Of a stretch of DNA of 21,170 bases, positions 1 to 6,526 are shown in pieces. The DNA lies in the NCBI GenBank assembly GCA_945870015.1, contig CAMBQS010000014.1, positions 1-21,170 of the forward strand. Reading direction: 5' to 3'. This stretch comes from Desulfocicer vacuolatum DSM 3385. GTDB taxonomy: Bacteria; Desulfobacterota; Desulfobacteria; Desulfobacterales; SURF-7. Numbering within the stretch: the first letter of the stretch is position 1; each line of letters begins with the position of its first letter. Both the position numbers and the translations under genes were made by a program. The notes beneath the pieces are model-generated. The model did no database searches, was not told the DNA's origin, and worked only from the letters and a program-made list of their open reading frames with translations.

Positions 1-1
1 G

Positions 2-106
2 ATTACTTTTTTTAATTCAATAACGCTTACCGGCCCGGAACAGAATGAAAATATTGATTTTTATATAAAACGAATTACAAACCATCTCAATCTACTTGAA
101 GATTAA
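2..106 (+). CDS. 3' end of an unidentified protein (partial)
   Basis: An open frame enters from the left edge and ends at TAA 104-106, giving 34 C-terminal residues ending in NHLNLLED. The other two forward frames hit stops within about 20 bases, so this is the only open frame on the + strand. The stop is directly followed by the ATG of the next gene (TAAATGA), a spacing typical of translational coupling, so this is probably an upstream member of the same operon. The fragment is too short to assign to a family. The polar, helical C-terminus gives no motif. I am moderately sure it is coding and cannot say what it does. Confidence 0.55.
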   Translation: MTFFNSITLTGPEQNENIDFYIKRITNHLNLLED

Positions 107-1810
107 ATGAAAGCATTAATCCTGGCAGCAGGTTTTGGCACCAGGCTTCTGCCGTATACCCATCATACACCCAAACCTTTGTTTCCGGTTTCCGGGAAAC
201 CATTGCTGAACCACATCATTGAGAATCTGATACAATCCGGCTGCACAGGGATTATTATCAATACCCATCACCTGCATGAAAAAATTGAGGCTTTTATTGC
301 CAGTCAAAAATATAAAATCCCGGTGATCACCCGATATGAACCATCCATTCTGGGCACAGGCGGAGCCATAAAAAACACGGCTGATTTTTTTGATGCTTCT
401 CCTTTCATGGTGATCAACAGTGATATCCTGACCGATATCAACCTGGGAGACGTTTATGAATTCCACCTTGGCCATAATCAATCTGCAACCCTTGTTCTGC
501 ATGACTATCAAATCCATAACCATGTATCTGTAACCATTGATGGCTCTATTATCGGATTCCATGAATCGGCAGGATCCAGCCAAAACAGAACCTTGAAAAA
601 ACTGGCGTTTACCGGGATACAGGTTCTGGATGCGGATCTCATCCCTCTTATCCGGCAACAGAACTATTTCAGCAGCATTGATTTATATCAGCACATGATT
701 TCCAAAAACCAGATGCCCAAAGCCTTGATCATAAAAGATCATTTCTGGACAGACATCGGAACACCGGAATCATACCTGGATACCGTATACCGCTTTTCAG
801 CACCTCAGGCGTTTGAAAAGGCTTTTTCCATCTCTTCAACAGGAATGATCCCCAGAAAAAAACTGAAAGGAGATGGTTCAGACCGTCAATGGTATCGCCT
901 GTCTGCGGAAAATAAAACCCTGATCCTTGTAAGTCATGGTATCCGGGAGCAGCTCAATACATGTGAGGTGGATTCATTTATCCAGATCGGACAGCACCTG
1001 CGAGAAAAAAAATTACCGGTACCGGCAATTTATGGCTATAATGCTTTTTCCGGTCTGGTCTTTCTGGAAGATCTGGGGGATACCCATCTTGTGGATGTTG
1101 TAAAACAATTGATACATCCAAAAAATCGCATGATGGTTTATCAGGAAGTCATCCGGCTGCTGATCCATATGTCGCAGAAAGGGAAAACCGGTTTTCTGCC
1201 ATCCATGACCTACCAGACCCGCGAATACTCCAAAGAGCTTATTATCGAAAAAGAGTGTCGCTATTTCAAAGAGGCATTTTTAAAAGCCTACATGAAAATG
1301 GATTGCCCTGAGAAACCTCTGGAAAATGATTTTTCCGATCTGGCGGATTCTGCACTCAAAAATGGAATCAACGGTTTTATGCATCGTGATTTTCAATCCC
1401 GAAACATCATGGTAAAGGATCATTCCTACTACCTGATTGACTTTCAGGGAGGCCGTATCGGCCCATTGCAGTATGATCTTGCATCCCTTCTGATTGACCC
1501 CTATGTTGCGCTTCCTTTTGAAGAGCAGATGGAGTTGATCGATTTTTGTGCAAAAGCGATGGAACACATTGTAAGTATTCCCATTGAGACTTTCCGAAAA
1601 AGCGTTTTTTATTGTGCACTCACCCGGAATCTTCAAATTCTTGGGGCATTTGGATTTTTGAGTCTGGTAAAAGGGAAAAAATGGTTTGAACAACACATAC
1701 CGTGCGCCTTACAATCTCTTTGGTATTATTTACAAAAAACAGAAAAAAATGAACTCCCTGCGTTAAAAGCAGTTGCAGAAACCATAAACAATGAAAGAGG
1801 TTCCAAATGA
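107..1810 (+). CDS. murU-amgK: MurU-AmgK-like fusion: sugar-1-phosphate nucleotidyltransferase + sugar kinase
   Basis: This 567-residue protein has two enzyme domains. Residues 1-235 are a nucleotidyltransferase: the nucleotide loop G9-x-G-T-R13 with K23 in TPKPL, LGTGGAI at 82-88, the metal-binding NSD at 104-106 and WTDIGTPESYL at 214-224. Residues about 250-560 are an aminoglycoside-phosphotransferase-type kinase: GSDRQWYR at 257-264, the catalytic HRDFQSRN at 426-433 (HxDxxxxN) and the metal-binding D445 in IDFQGG, followed by GPLQYDLASLL. In Pseudomonas, AmgK phosphorylates MurNAc at the anomeric position and MurU converts the product to UDP-MurNAc, bypassing de novo synthesis in peptidoglycan recycling. 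Here both activities would sit in one cytoplasmic polypeptide. The start follows the upstream stop directly and the end overlaps dapB by ATGA. The MurNAc specificity is inferred from the domain pair; another sugar is possible. Confidence 0.82.
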   Translation: MKALILAAGFGTRLLPYTHHTPKPLFPVSGKPLLNHIIENLIQSGCTGIIINTHHLHEKIEAFIASQKYKIPVITRYEPSILGTGGAIKNTADFFDASPFMVINSDILTDINLGDVYEFHLGHNQSATLVLHDYQIHNHVSVTIDGSIIGFHESAGSSQNRTLKKLAFTGIQVLDADLIPLIRQQNYFSSIDLYQHMISKNQMPKALIIKDHFWTDIGTPESYLDTVYRFSAPQAFEKAFSISSTGMIPRKKLKGDGSDRQWYRLSAENKTLILVSHGIREQLNTCEVDSFIQIGQHLREKKLPVPAIYGYNAFSGLVFLEDLGDTHLVDVVKQLIHPKNRMMVYQEVIRLLIHMSQKGKTGFLPSMTYQTREYSKELIIEKECRYFKEAFLKAYMKMDCPEKPLENDFSDLADSALKNGINGFMHRDFQSRNIMVKDHSYYLIDFQGGRIGPLQYDLASLLIDPYVALPFEEQMELIDFCAKAMEHIVSIPIETFRKSVFYCALTRNLQILGAFGFLSLVKGKKWFEQHIPCALQSLWYYLQKTEKNELPALKAVAETINNERGSK

Positions 1811-2634
1811 ATCGCATAAAAGTCATGATCAACGGTGTCCCTGGTAAAGTTGCTTCCAGCATCCTCCTGAATGCGCAGAAAGATAGCCGGTTTGAAGTTC
1901 TGCCCTGGTCCCTGACCGGACCGGAGATTGCTGAAACCGTATATCCGATTCATGGCATGAATATCCATCTTCTGAAACCGGACAGGCGGGCTCAGGTGAT
2001 CGATTCCATCAAAAAAGAGCACGGTATGTTTATCTCCATAGATTACACACATCCCTCTGCAATCCATGAGAATGTGGACTTTTATTGTTCCAGGGACCTG
2101 CCTTTTGTCATGGGAACGACCGGAGGAAACCGGGAACAACTTCACGCTACGGTTGAAAAATCAAGGATTCCCGCGGTCATTGCTCCCAACATGATCAAGC
2201 AGATCGTCGGGTTTCAGGCAATGGTGGAATATGCAGCCAAAACATTTCCAAACCTGTTCAAAGGGTATTCACTTGAACTTCATGAAAGTCATCAGAAAGG
2301 AAAGGCAGATACCAGCGGGACGGCCAAGGCAATGGTCCGGTATTTCAATGAGCTTGGCATCCCTTTTTCCAATGAGGAAATCATTCAGGAGCGGGACCCT
2401 GAAGTTCAGAAAAACAGATGGGGAATACCGGAGGAATACCTTTCCGGCCATGCATGGCACACATACTCTCTGACATCGGCAGACCAGACTGTAAATTTTG
2501 TTTTCAAACACAATGTAAACGGAAGGGAAATCTACTCAGAAGGCACATTTGATGCTGTTGTATTCCTATCAAAGAAGATAAAAAATGGTGAACACGGACG
2601 GGTGTTCACCATGATTGATGTGCTGAAAGGGTAA
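1807..2634 (+). CDS. dapB: 4-hydroxy-tetrahydrodipicolinate reductase, plant-type
   Basis: DapB reduces 4-hydroxy-tetrahydrodipicolinate with NAD(P)H in the lysine/meso-diaminopimelate pathway. The 275 residues show a dinucleotide loop NGVPGKV (9-15), DYTHP (79-83), GTTG (103-106), APNM (126-129) and the active-site segment ELHESHQKGKADTSGTA (157-173). The family motif is normally of the form HH..K.D.PSGTA. The HESHQ...DTSGTA variant resembles, from memory, the plant branch rather than the E. coli type. The ATG lies inside the 3' end of the kinase fusion (ATGA overlap), so it is translationally coupled. Diaminopimelate supply and MurNAc recycling both feed peptidoglycan, which would explain the pairing. 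The reductase assignment is firm; the subtype is my judgement. Confidence 0.88.
   Translation: MNRIKVMINGVPGKVASSILLNAQKDSRFEVLPWSLTGPEIAETVYPIHGMNIHLLKPDRRAQVIDSIKKEHGMFISIDYTHPSAIHENVDFYCSRDLPFVMGTTGGNREQLHATVEKSRIPAVIAPNMIKQIVGFQAMVEYAAKTFPNLFKGYSLELHESHQKGKADTSGTAKAMVRYFNELGIPFSNEEIIQERDPEVQKNRWGIPEEYLSGHAWHTYSLTSADQTVNFVFKHNVNGREIYSEGTFDAVVFLSKKIKNGEHGRVFTMIDVLKG
2585..2612. repeat. 11-bp perfect inverted repeat inside dapB
   Basis: ATGGTGAACAC (2585-2595) and GTGTTCACCAT (2602-2612) are exact reverse complements separated by a 6-base loop GGACGG. The hairpin lies in the last ten codons of dapB and has no following T-run, so it is not a canonical terminator. It could slow 3' decay of the message or bind a protein, or it may be chance. 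Confidence 0.7.
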
Positions 2635-2681
2635 TAAAGATAATGGCTTGTTATATATTTTCTACAAAGACATTTTTGATA

Positions 2682-2709
2682 TTGACTGAAAATTAGAAGC
2701 GAGTATATT
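2682..2709 (+). promoter_or_regulatory. Predicted sigma70-type promoter for the DUF4143 ATPase
   Basis: TTGACT (2682-2687) and TATATT (2704-2709) match the -35 and -10 consensus at five of six positions each, with a 16-base spacer. The site sits about 47 bases before the ATG of the ATPase gene, in the only sizeable gap between it and dapB. This suggests the ATPase is transcribed separately from the murU-amgK/dapB genes. Confidence 0.5.
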
Positions 2710-2756
2710 TAGCTATACATTAAAAAACTCGTGACTATTTTAAGGAGATATAAAAA

Positions 2757-3899
2757 ATGCCCGAGTATATTATCCGGAATATCGAAAGCAGTGTTACCAA
2801 TGATTTGAAAGAGAAAATGGTTTTTGTTGCCGGACCTCGCCAGTGCGGGAAAACCACTCTGGCAAAACATATATGCCGGAAGGCGGGATTTGATCCCAAA
2901 ATCAGGTATCTAAACTGGGATGCCCTGGCAGACCGGGAACTTATCATGCGGGAGCAGTTTCCAACAGGTCAGGGGATATTGATCCTTGATGAAATTCATA
3001 AATATTCCCATTGGCGCCAAACTGTAAAAGGATTATATGACAAGCGGAGCCATGATCTCAGCATCCTGGTGACCGGCAGTGCACGTCTGGATTACTATCG
3101 CAGGGGCGGGGATTCATTGCAGGGAAGGTATCATTTCTACCGCCTTTTACCCTTGAGCTATGCGGAATTAGGAAATCCGGGTATCACCGGCATGAACGAT
3201 CTGTTGGCATATGGAGGGTTCCCTGAACCTTTTTTAAAACAGTCTGAAAAAGAGACCCGACGCTGGAGCCGTGAGTATCGTACCCGAATCGTGCGGGAAG
3301 ATCTTATGGATCTTGAGCGTGTTCAGGATGTAAGTATAATCGAACACATGGCCTTCCGGCTTCCGGATCTGGTGGGCTCACCCCTTTCCATCAACGCGCT
3401 GCGGGAAGACCTTAAGGTGTCCCACCCGACAGTGTCCCGATGGATCAACATTTTCGAAAACCTGTACATGATTTTCAGAATATATCCTTTTGGCGCGCCA
3501 AAAATCCGGGCGGTTAAAAAAGAGGCCAAACACTATCATCAGGATTGGACAGTAGTGACCGATCCCGGTGCCCGCTTTGAAAATCTGGTTGCCTGTCATC
3601 TCCTGAAATGGGTTTATTTCTTACAGGACAGCGAAGGAAGGGATATGGAACTGAGATATTTCAGGGATATCGACCGGCGGGAAGTAGATTTTATCATCAT
3701 GGACAAAAACAAGCCAGTTCATTTCATTGAGTGCAAAAGGTCGGCAGCCAGACAGCCGGCGCTGCCCCTGAAATATTTAAAAGCTCGTTTTCCCAGCGTC
3801 AAAGCAACTCAGATTTCTCTTGCGGATGGGCCGGACGTAATGACCAAGGAAGATATCCGCATTTGTCCGGCTCATATATTTTTATCAGAATTGCTGTGA
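2757..3899 (+). CDS. AAA ATPase of the DUF4143 class
   Basis: This 380-residue protein belongs to the common bacterial AAA_14/DUF4143 group, whose cellular role is not established. Visible features are the Walker A loop GPRQCGKTT (26-34), Walker B ILILDEIHK (74-82), a sensor-like LVTGSARLDYYRRGG (104-118), a winged-helix-like stretch around 205-240, and a C-terminal E309-V-D311...E325-C-K327 arrangement resembling a PD-(D/E)xK nuclease-type fold seen in DUF4143 proteins. Whether it cuts DNA is unknown. The start has a strong ribosome site AAGGAGA eight bases upstream. No partner toxin, antitoxin or phage gene is adjacent, and it appears to be a single-gene unit with its own promoter. Such genes are often scattered and horizontally acquired. 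Composition is not obviously different from its neighbours. Confidence 0.85.
   Translation: MPEYIIRNIESSVTNDLKEKMVFVAGPRQCGKTTLAKHICRKAGFDPKIRYLNWDALADRELIMREQFPTGQGILILDEIHKYSHWRQTVKGLYDKRSHDLSILVTGSARLDYYRRGGDSLQGRYHFYRLLPLSYAELGNPGITGMNDLLAYGGFPEPFLKQSEKETRRWSREYRTRIVREDLMDLERVQDVSIIEHMAFRLPDLVGSPLSINALREDLKVSHPTVSRWINIFENLYMIFRIYPFGAPKIRAVKKEAKHYHQDWTVVTDPGARFENLVACHLLKWVYFLQDSEGRDMELRYFRDIDRREVDFIIMDKNKPVHFIECKRSAARQPALPLKYLKARFPSVKATQISLADGPDVMTKEDIRICPAHIFLSELL
3488..3503. repeat. 16-bp perfect palindrome inside the DUF4143 gene
   Basis: TTTTGGCG followed directly by CGCCAAAA is a perfect 8+8 palindrome with an AscI-type GGCGCGCC core. It lies within codons for the segment YPFGAPKI. 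A protein-binding role is possible, but palindromes of this size can arise by chance and nothing else marks the site. Confidence 0.75.
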
Positions 3900-3917
3900 T
3901 TAAAAAAATCAGATACG

Positions 3918-4331
3918 CTACATCTTGTCTACAAGGGCATTCAGTATTTCTTCCTGATAACCGGTAACCTTCAGGAATTTTACAGCCACTCCTTTGGAAG
4001 AGGTTCTCGTTATCCTGCCTGATATCCGGAATGGAATCTGAGAGTTTGGGATGGAAAACGTCAACCCGATTTCCTGCCCGGCGCTGAAGACTTCTCTGGT
4101 TTCAATAAATACGCCGCCTGCACTGATATTTTGAATAAAATCTCTGAAAAAACGATCCTGAGATGAATAATCCACAGCAATCAGGCATGATTTCCGGTTA
4201 TAATCCCTGTTCCCCTGCTCATTCCATTGTTTCAACAGTTCCAGGAGTTTAAGCTGTTTGTCTTCCGAGATATTCTTGATAATTCCGATTAGCTGTTCAT
4301 AAACGCTTGCTTCGCTTCCAGAGGTCGACAT
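3918..4331 (-). CDS. PilZ-domain c-di-GMP-binding protein
   Basis: A 137-residue cytoplasmic protein with a helical N-terminus (1-40) and a PilZ domain (about 45-135). Both parts of the c-di-GMP signature are present: RxxxR as RDYNR at 42-46 and (D/N)xSxxG as NISAGG at 68-73, so ligand binding is likely. There is no output domain; single-domain PilZ proteins act by binding partners. It follows the filament/secretion genes in the same orientation, 218 bases behind the ExeA-like gene, and has its own candidate promoter. The context suggests c-di-GMP control of the assembly machine or of surface attachment. The start ATG has AAGGA eight bases upstream. It converges with the DUF4143 gene with only 18 bases between the two stops and no convincing terminator there. 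Confidence 0.85.
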   Translation of the reverse strand: MSTSGSEASVYEQLIGIIKNISEDKQLKLLELLKQWNEQGNRDYNRKSCLIAVDYSSQDRFFRDFIQNISAGGVFIETREVFSAGQEIGLTFSIPNSQIPFRISGRITRTSSKGVAVKFLKVTGYQEEILNALVDKM

Positions 4332-4440
4332 ATCAACCGTCCTTTTTCATTTGGGTCAATATCATAATTTCCCGGTTTTAAATATTCCCCGCTGCATCCG
4401 GTCCAAGCCTTCATATTCCTTATCACTTCAAGTTATTATA

Positions 4441-4467
4441 AATATACTGCACCGCTGTTTTAGTCAA
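4441..4467 (-). promoter_or_regulatory. Predicted promoter for the PilZ gene
   Basis: On the minus strand, TTGACT (4462-4467) precedes TATATT (4441-4446) with a 15-base spacer; an alternative -10, TATTTA, gives 17. It sits about 110 bases before the PilZ start in a 218-base gap. The element closely resembles the promoter at 2682-2709. The short spacer lowers confidence. Confidence 0.35.
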
Positions 4468-4504
4468 ATCATTTATCGTCTTTCCGCAACAATAAACATA
4501 TTTT

Positions 4505-4533
4505 TTCTCATCGATAAGATATCATCTTGAGAA
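4505..4533. repeat. Bulged inverted repeat after the ExeA-like gene
   Basis: TTCTC (4505-4509) pairs with GAGAA (4529-4533), and AAGAT (4516-4520) with ATCTT (4524-4528), giving a 10-bp hairpin with a 3-base loop and a 6-base bulge. It starts 16 bases past the ExeA-like stop. In the direction of the operon it is followed by A residues, not T, so it is not a standard terminator. It could be a processing or stabilising structure between the operon and pilZ. Confidence 0.4.
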
Positions 4534-4549
4534 GAATACATCTGATTGC

Positions 4550-6070
4550 TCATTCCCTCTTCTCGGCAAACTCCAGTTCAACCCGGCGATTCAGTCGTCT
4601 CCCTTCAGGAGATCTGTTTGATCCCAGAGGGCCGGCAGATCCCAATCCATATGTTGTTATCTGTCGGGTATCCACTCCGCTTTCCATCAGAAAATCAGAT
4701 ACCATTTCAGACCGGAGAAGGGACAATGCCCTATTATAATCCTCCGGTCCTAAGGAATCCGTATACCCGGAAATTTTTACGGACAGTGAAGGATTCTGTA
4801 ACAGAATTTGAGTCACTTTTTCCAATTCGTTATGATCCTGTTGTGAAAATGTATTCGAATTGTGTGGAAAGGGAATGATAACCTTATCCCTCAGGACAGG
4901 GAGAGGTTTAGCCACTGTTTGATTCTCTTTTATTTCATCATTTTCGGGTCTGGGTATCGGAATCCCAATACCCGATTCCCTGGATTGTTCAATTCCGGTA
5001 TCCACGGAGAGGGATTGTTTATGAGGATTCATAAACTGATTCCATTGTTGCCGAACCTGATCCCGCAAGGTTGAAGAATGATAAAAATAATATCCCAGGA
5101 CAATAAATAATAAAATAACAAGTACCTTTAACACAGATTGATTTGAACTTTTGTTCCGATCCTCAGCTTCAGAAGGTGCGTCCACCTCTTTCCTGCCACG
5201 GGAATCTTCCGGTTGCATTCTGGAATCCGGTATCTCCCCGTCTATTTTCTCGATCCGGGGAATATACTTTGGTATACGAAGATCTCCGACACATTCCTGG
5301 ATGATTGTTTGATCAATTTTTCGTTTTTCCTTCACAAAGCCGGTCAATAGTGCATGGTCACACAGGATATTCACCATTCTTGGAAATCCACCGGAATACT
5401 TCATGATTTCCTGAATTGCATCTGGAGTGAAAATCATCTCCTTTGTACCCGCCACCCTTAACCGATGGGTAATATAGGAATGAATTTCTTCCGGATTCAA
5501 CGCACTCACCTGAGAGTTTATGGTAATCCGCTGACGTAAAGCACGGTTTCGATCTTCCCATAAAAGGCCATTGAATTCTTCCTGCCCGACAAAAAAAATA
5601 TTCAAAAGCTTCGTACTCTGTTTTTCAATATTCGAGAGTACCCGGATTTCTTCAAGGAGTTCATGTTTGAGACGCTGCGCTTCATCAATAATCAACAGCA
5701 CCTTTTTCCCGTTCTGATAGGCCGTATTTAAAAACCCCATAAAATATTGCAGGAACTCGCCCTTGCTTTGAAACCATCTATTCGCCCCAAAAGCAGATGC
5801 AATATAATTGAAGAAATCAAGGATATTCAGATCAGGGTCCGGAACGATTGCAACGATCACATCCGATTCCAGGCTGTTAACCAGCGCATTGATCAGCGTT
5901 GTCTTCCCGGTACCGACATCCCCGGTAAGCAGCAAAAATCCCTTGTTGTCCAGAATACCGTATTTTAAAATTGCAAAGGCCTCTTTGTGTTTTTCTCCAA
6001 GCCATAAAAACTTTGGATCCGAACTGATCTGAAAAGGTTTGCATGTTAAATGATAGTGTGAAAGATACAT
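4550..6070 (-). CDS. ExeA/MshM-like AAA ATPase with C-terminal OmpA-like domain
   Basis: The 506-residue protein begins with an ExeA/GspA-type AAA domain: Walker A GDVGTGKTT (50-58), Walker B VLLIIDEAQ (124-132), sensor FFVGQEEF (159-166) and RQRI (179-182). A linker leads to one membrane helix at 313-330. The periplasmic end (about 396-502) is an OmpA-like domain: GYTDSLG with D438, N446...R453 for diaminopimelate contact, and SPEGRRLNRRVELEF. ExeA of Aeromonas uses a different murein-binding domain at its C-terminus to help place the secretin; MshM of MSHA pili is related. The expected role is ATP-driven assembly of the secretin through the peptidoglycan. It is the last tightly linked gene of the operon, 96 bases after the small lipoprotein gene, with GGAG six bases before the ATG. 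Confidence 0.85.
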   Translation of the reverse strand: MYLSHYHLTCKPFQISSDPKFLWLGEKHKEAFAILKYGILDNKGFLLLTGDVGTGKTTLINALVNSLESDVIVAIVPDPDLNILDFFNYIASAFGANRWFQSKGEFLQYFMGFLNTAYQNGKKVLLIIDEAQRLKHELLEEIRVLSNIEKQSTKLLNIFFVGQEEFNGLLWEDRNRALRQRITINSQVSALNPEEIHSYITHRLRVAGTKEMIFTPDAIQEIMKYSGGFPRMVNILCDHALLTGFVKEKRKIDQTIIQECVGDLRIPKYIPRIEKIDGEIPDSRMQPEDSRGRKEVDAPSEAEDRNKSSNQSVLKVLVILLFIVLGYYFYHSSTLRDQVRQQWNQFMNPHKQSLSVDTGIEQSRESGIGIPIPRPENDEIKENQTVAKPLPVLRDKVIIPFPHNSNTFSQQDHNELEKVTQILLQNPSLSVKISGYTDSLGPEDYNRALSLLRSEMVSDFLMESGVDTRQITTYGLGSAGPLGSNRSPEGRRLNRRVELEFAEKRE

Positions 6071-6112
6071 TATGCTCCGCTACTGGCTTATCAACTGATA
6101 ATACAAATCTTT

Positions 6113-6141
6113 AAAAAATAAAATCGTACAAATTCCGATTT
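6113..6141 (-). terminator. Weak hairpin with T-rich tail between small lipoprotein and ExeA-like genes
   Basis: On the minus strand AAATCG (6136-6141) pairs with CGATTT (6121-6126) across a 9-base loop, followed by TATTTTTT (6113-6120). The 6-bp AT-rich stem is weak. It may attenuate rather than stop transcription before the ExeA-like gene. Confidence 0.3.
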
Positions 6142-6166
6142 CTCCATGGGGTGTTTCTTAATGGTT

Positions 6167-6517
6167 TCAAGGGGCAGGTATTCCTTTTTTAGCCAAAATT
6201 TTAAGAAGATTTATAATCTCGTTATTTTGTCTGATGATCTCATCATACTTCAGAATCATGATCTGGTTCTGATCAATCTGCTTCTGATTTTGATCATACA
6301 GCATCTTGATCGATTTCCCGGTATACATGGTTCCCAAAGCAACCTGTCCCAGTTTATAATCCGAATTCATAGAAGAGTTGGGCGGCGGTACCAGGGCATG
6401 ATATTCCTTTTCATATTGCTCGGCCATCTCATCCATGGATTCACAAAAAAGAGTGGATGGGCAACCCAAAACACACAATAAAACAAAAAAGAAAAAAAAC
6501 CTCTGTTTCTGACGCAT
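6167..6517 (-). CDS. Small probable lipoprotein with coiled-coil C-terminus, function unknown
   Basis: I do not recognise a family for this 116-residue protein. Residues 1-18 are a short basic head and hydrophobic helix ending in VLGC (16-19), an acceptable lipobox; a type I cleavage near residue 25 is the alternative. The C-terminal third is rich in Q, N, I and L with heptad-like spacing (NQKQIDQNQIMILKYDEIIRQ...), suggesting a short coiled coil or helical hairpin. It lies between the pseudopilins and the ExeA-like ATPase with a 9-base gap after the preceding gene, so it is probably a periplasmic accessory part of the same machine, perhaps a pilotin-like factor; that role is a guess from position only. 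AGGTG five bases before the ATG supports the start. Confidence 0.6.
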   Translation of the reverse strand: MRQKQRFFFFFVLLCVLGCPSTLFCESMDEMAEQYEKEYHALVPPPNSSMNSDYKLGQVALGTMYTGKSIKMLYDQNQKQIDQNQIMILKYDEIIRQNNEIINLLKILAKKGIPAP

Positions 6518-6526
6518 AAAAACACC

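Noticed and set aside
116..658. 180-codon minus-strand frame opposite the nucleotidyltransferase
   Set aside because: Antisense to a domain with all family motifs; no family resemblance of its own.
3897..3920. Possible bidirectional terminator between the DUF4143 and PilZ stops
   Set aside because: Only a 5-bp TGATT/AATCA pairing around an A-run; too weak to call.
4505..4533. Rho-independent terminator for the secretion operon
   Set aside because: The hairpin is followed by A residues in the direction of transcription and contains a 6-base bulge, so I list it only as an inverted repeat.
4332..4549. Mobile-element boundary or attachment site in the gap before pilZ
   Set aside because: No terminal inverted repeats, target duplication, tRNA or integrase is visible; the gap is explained by a promoter.
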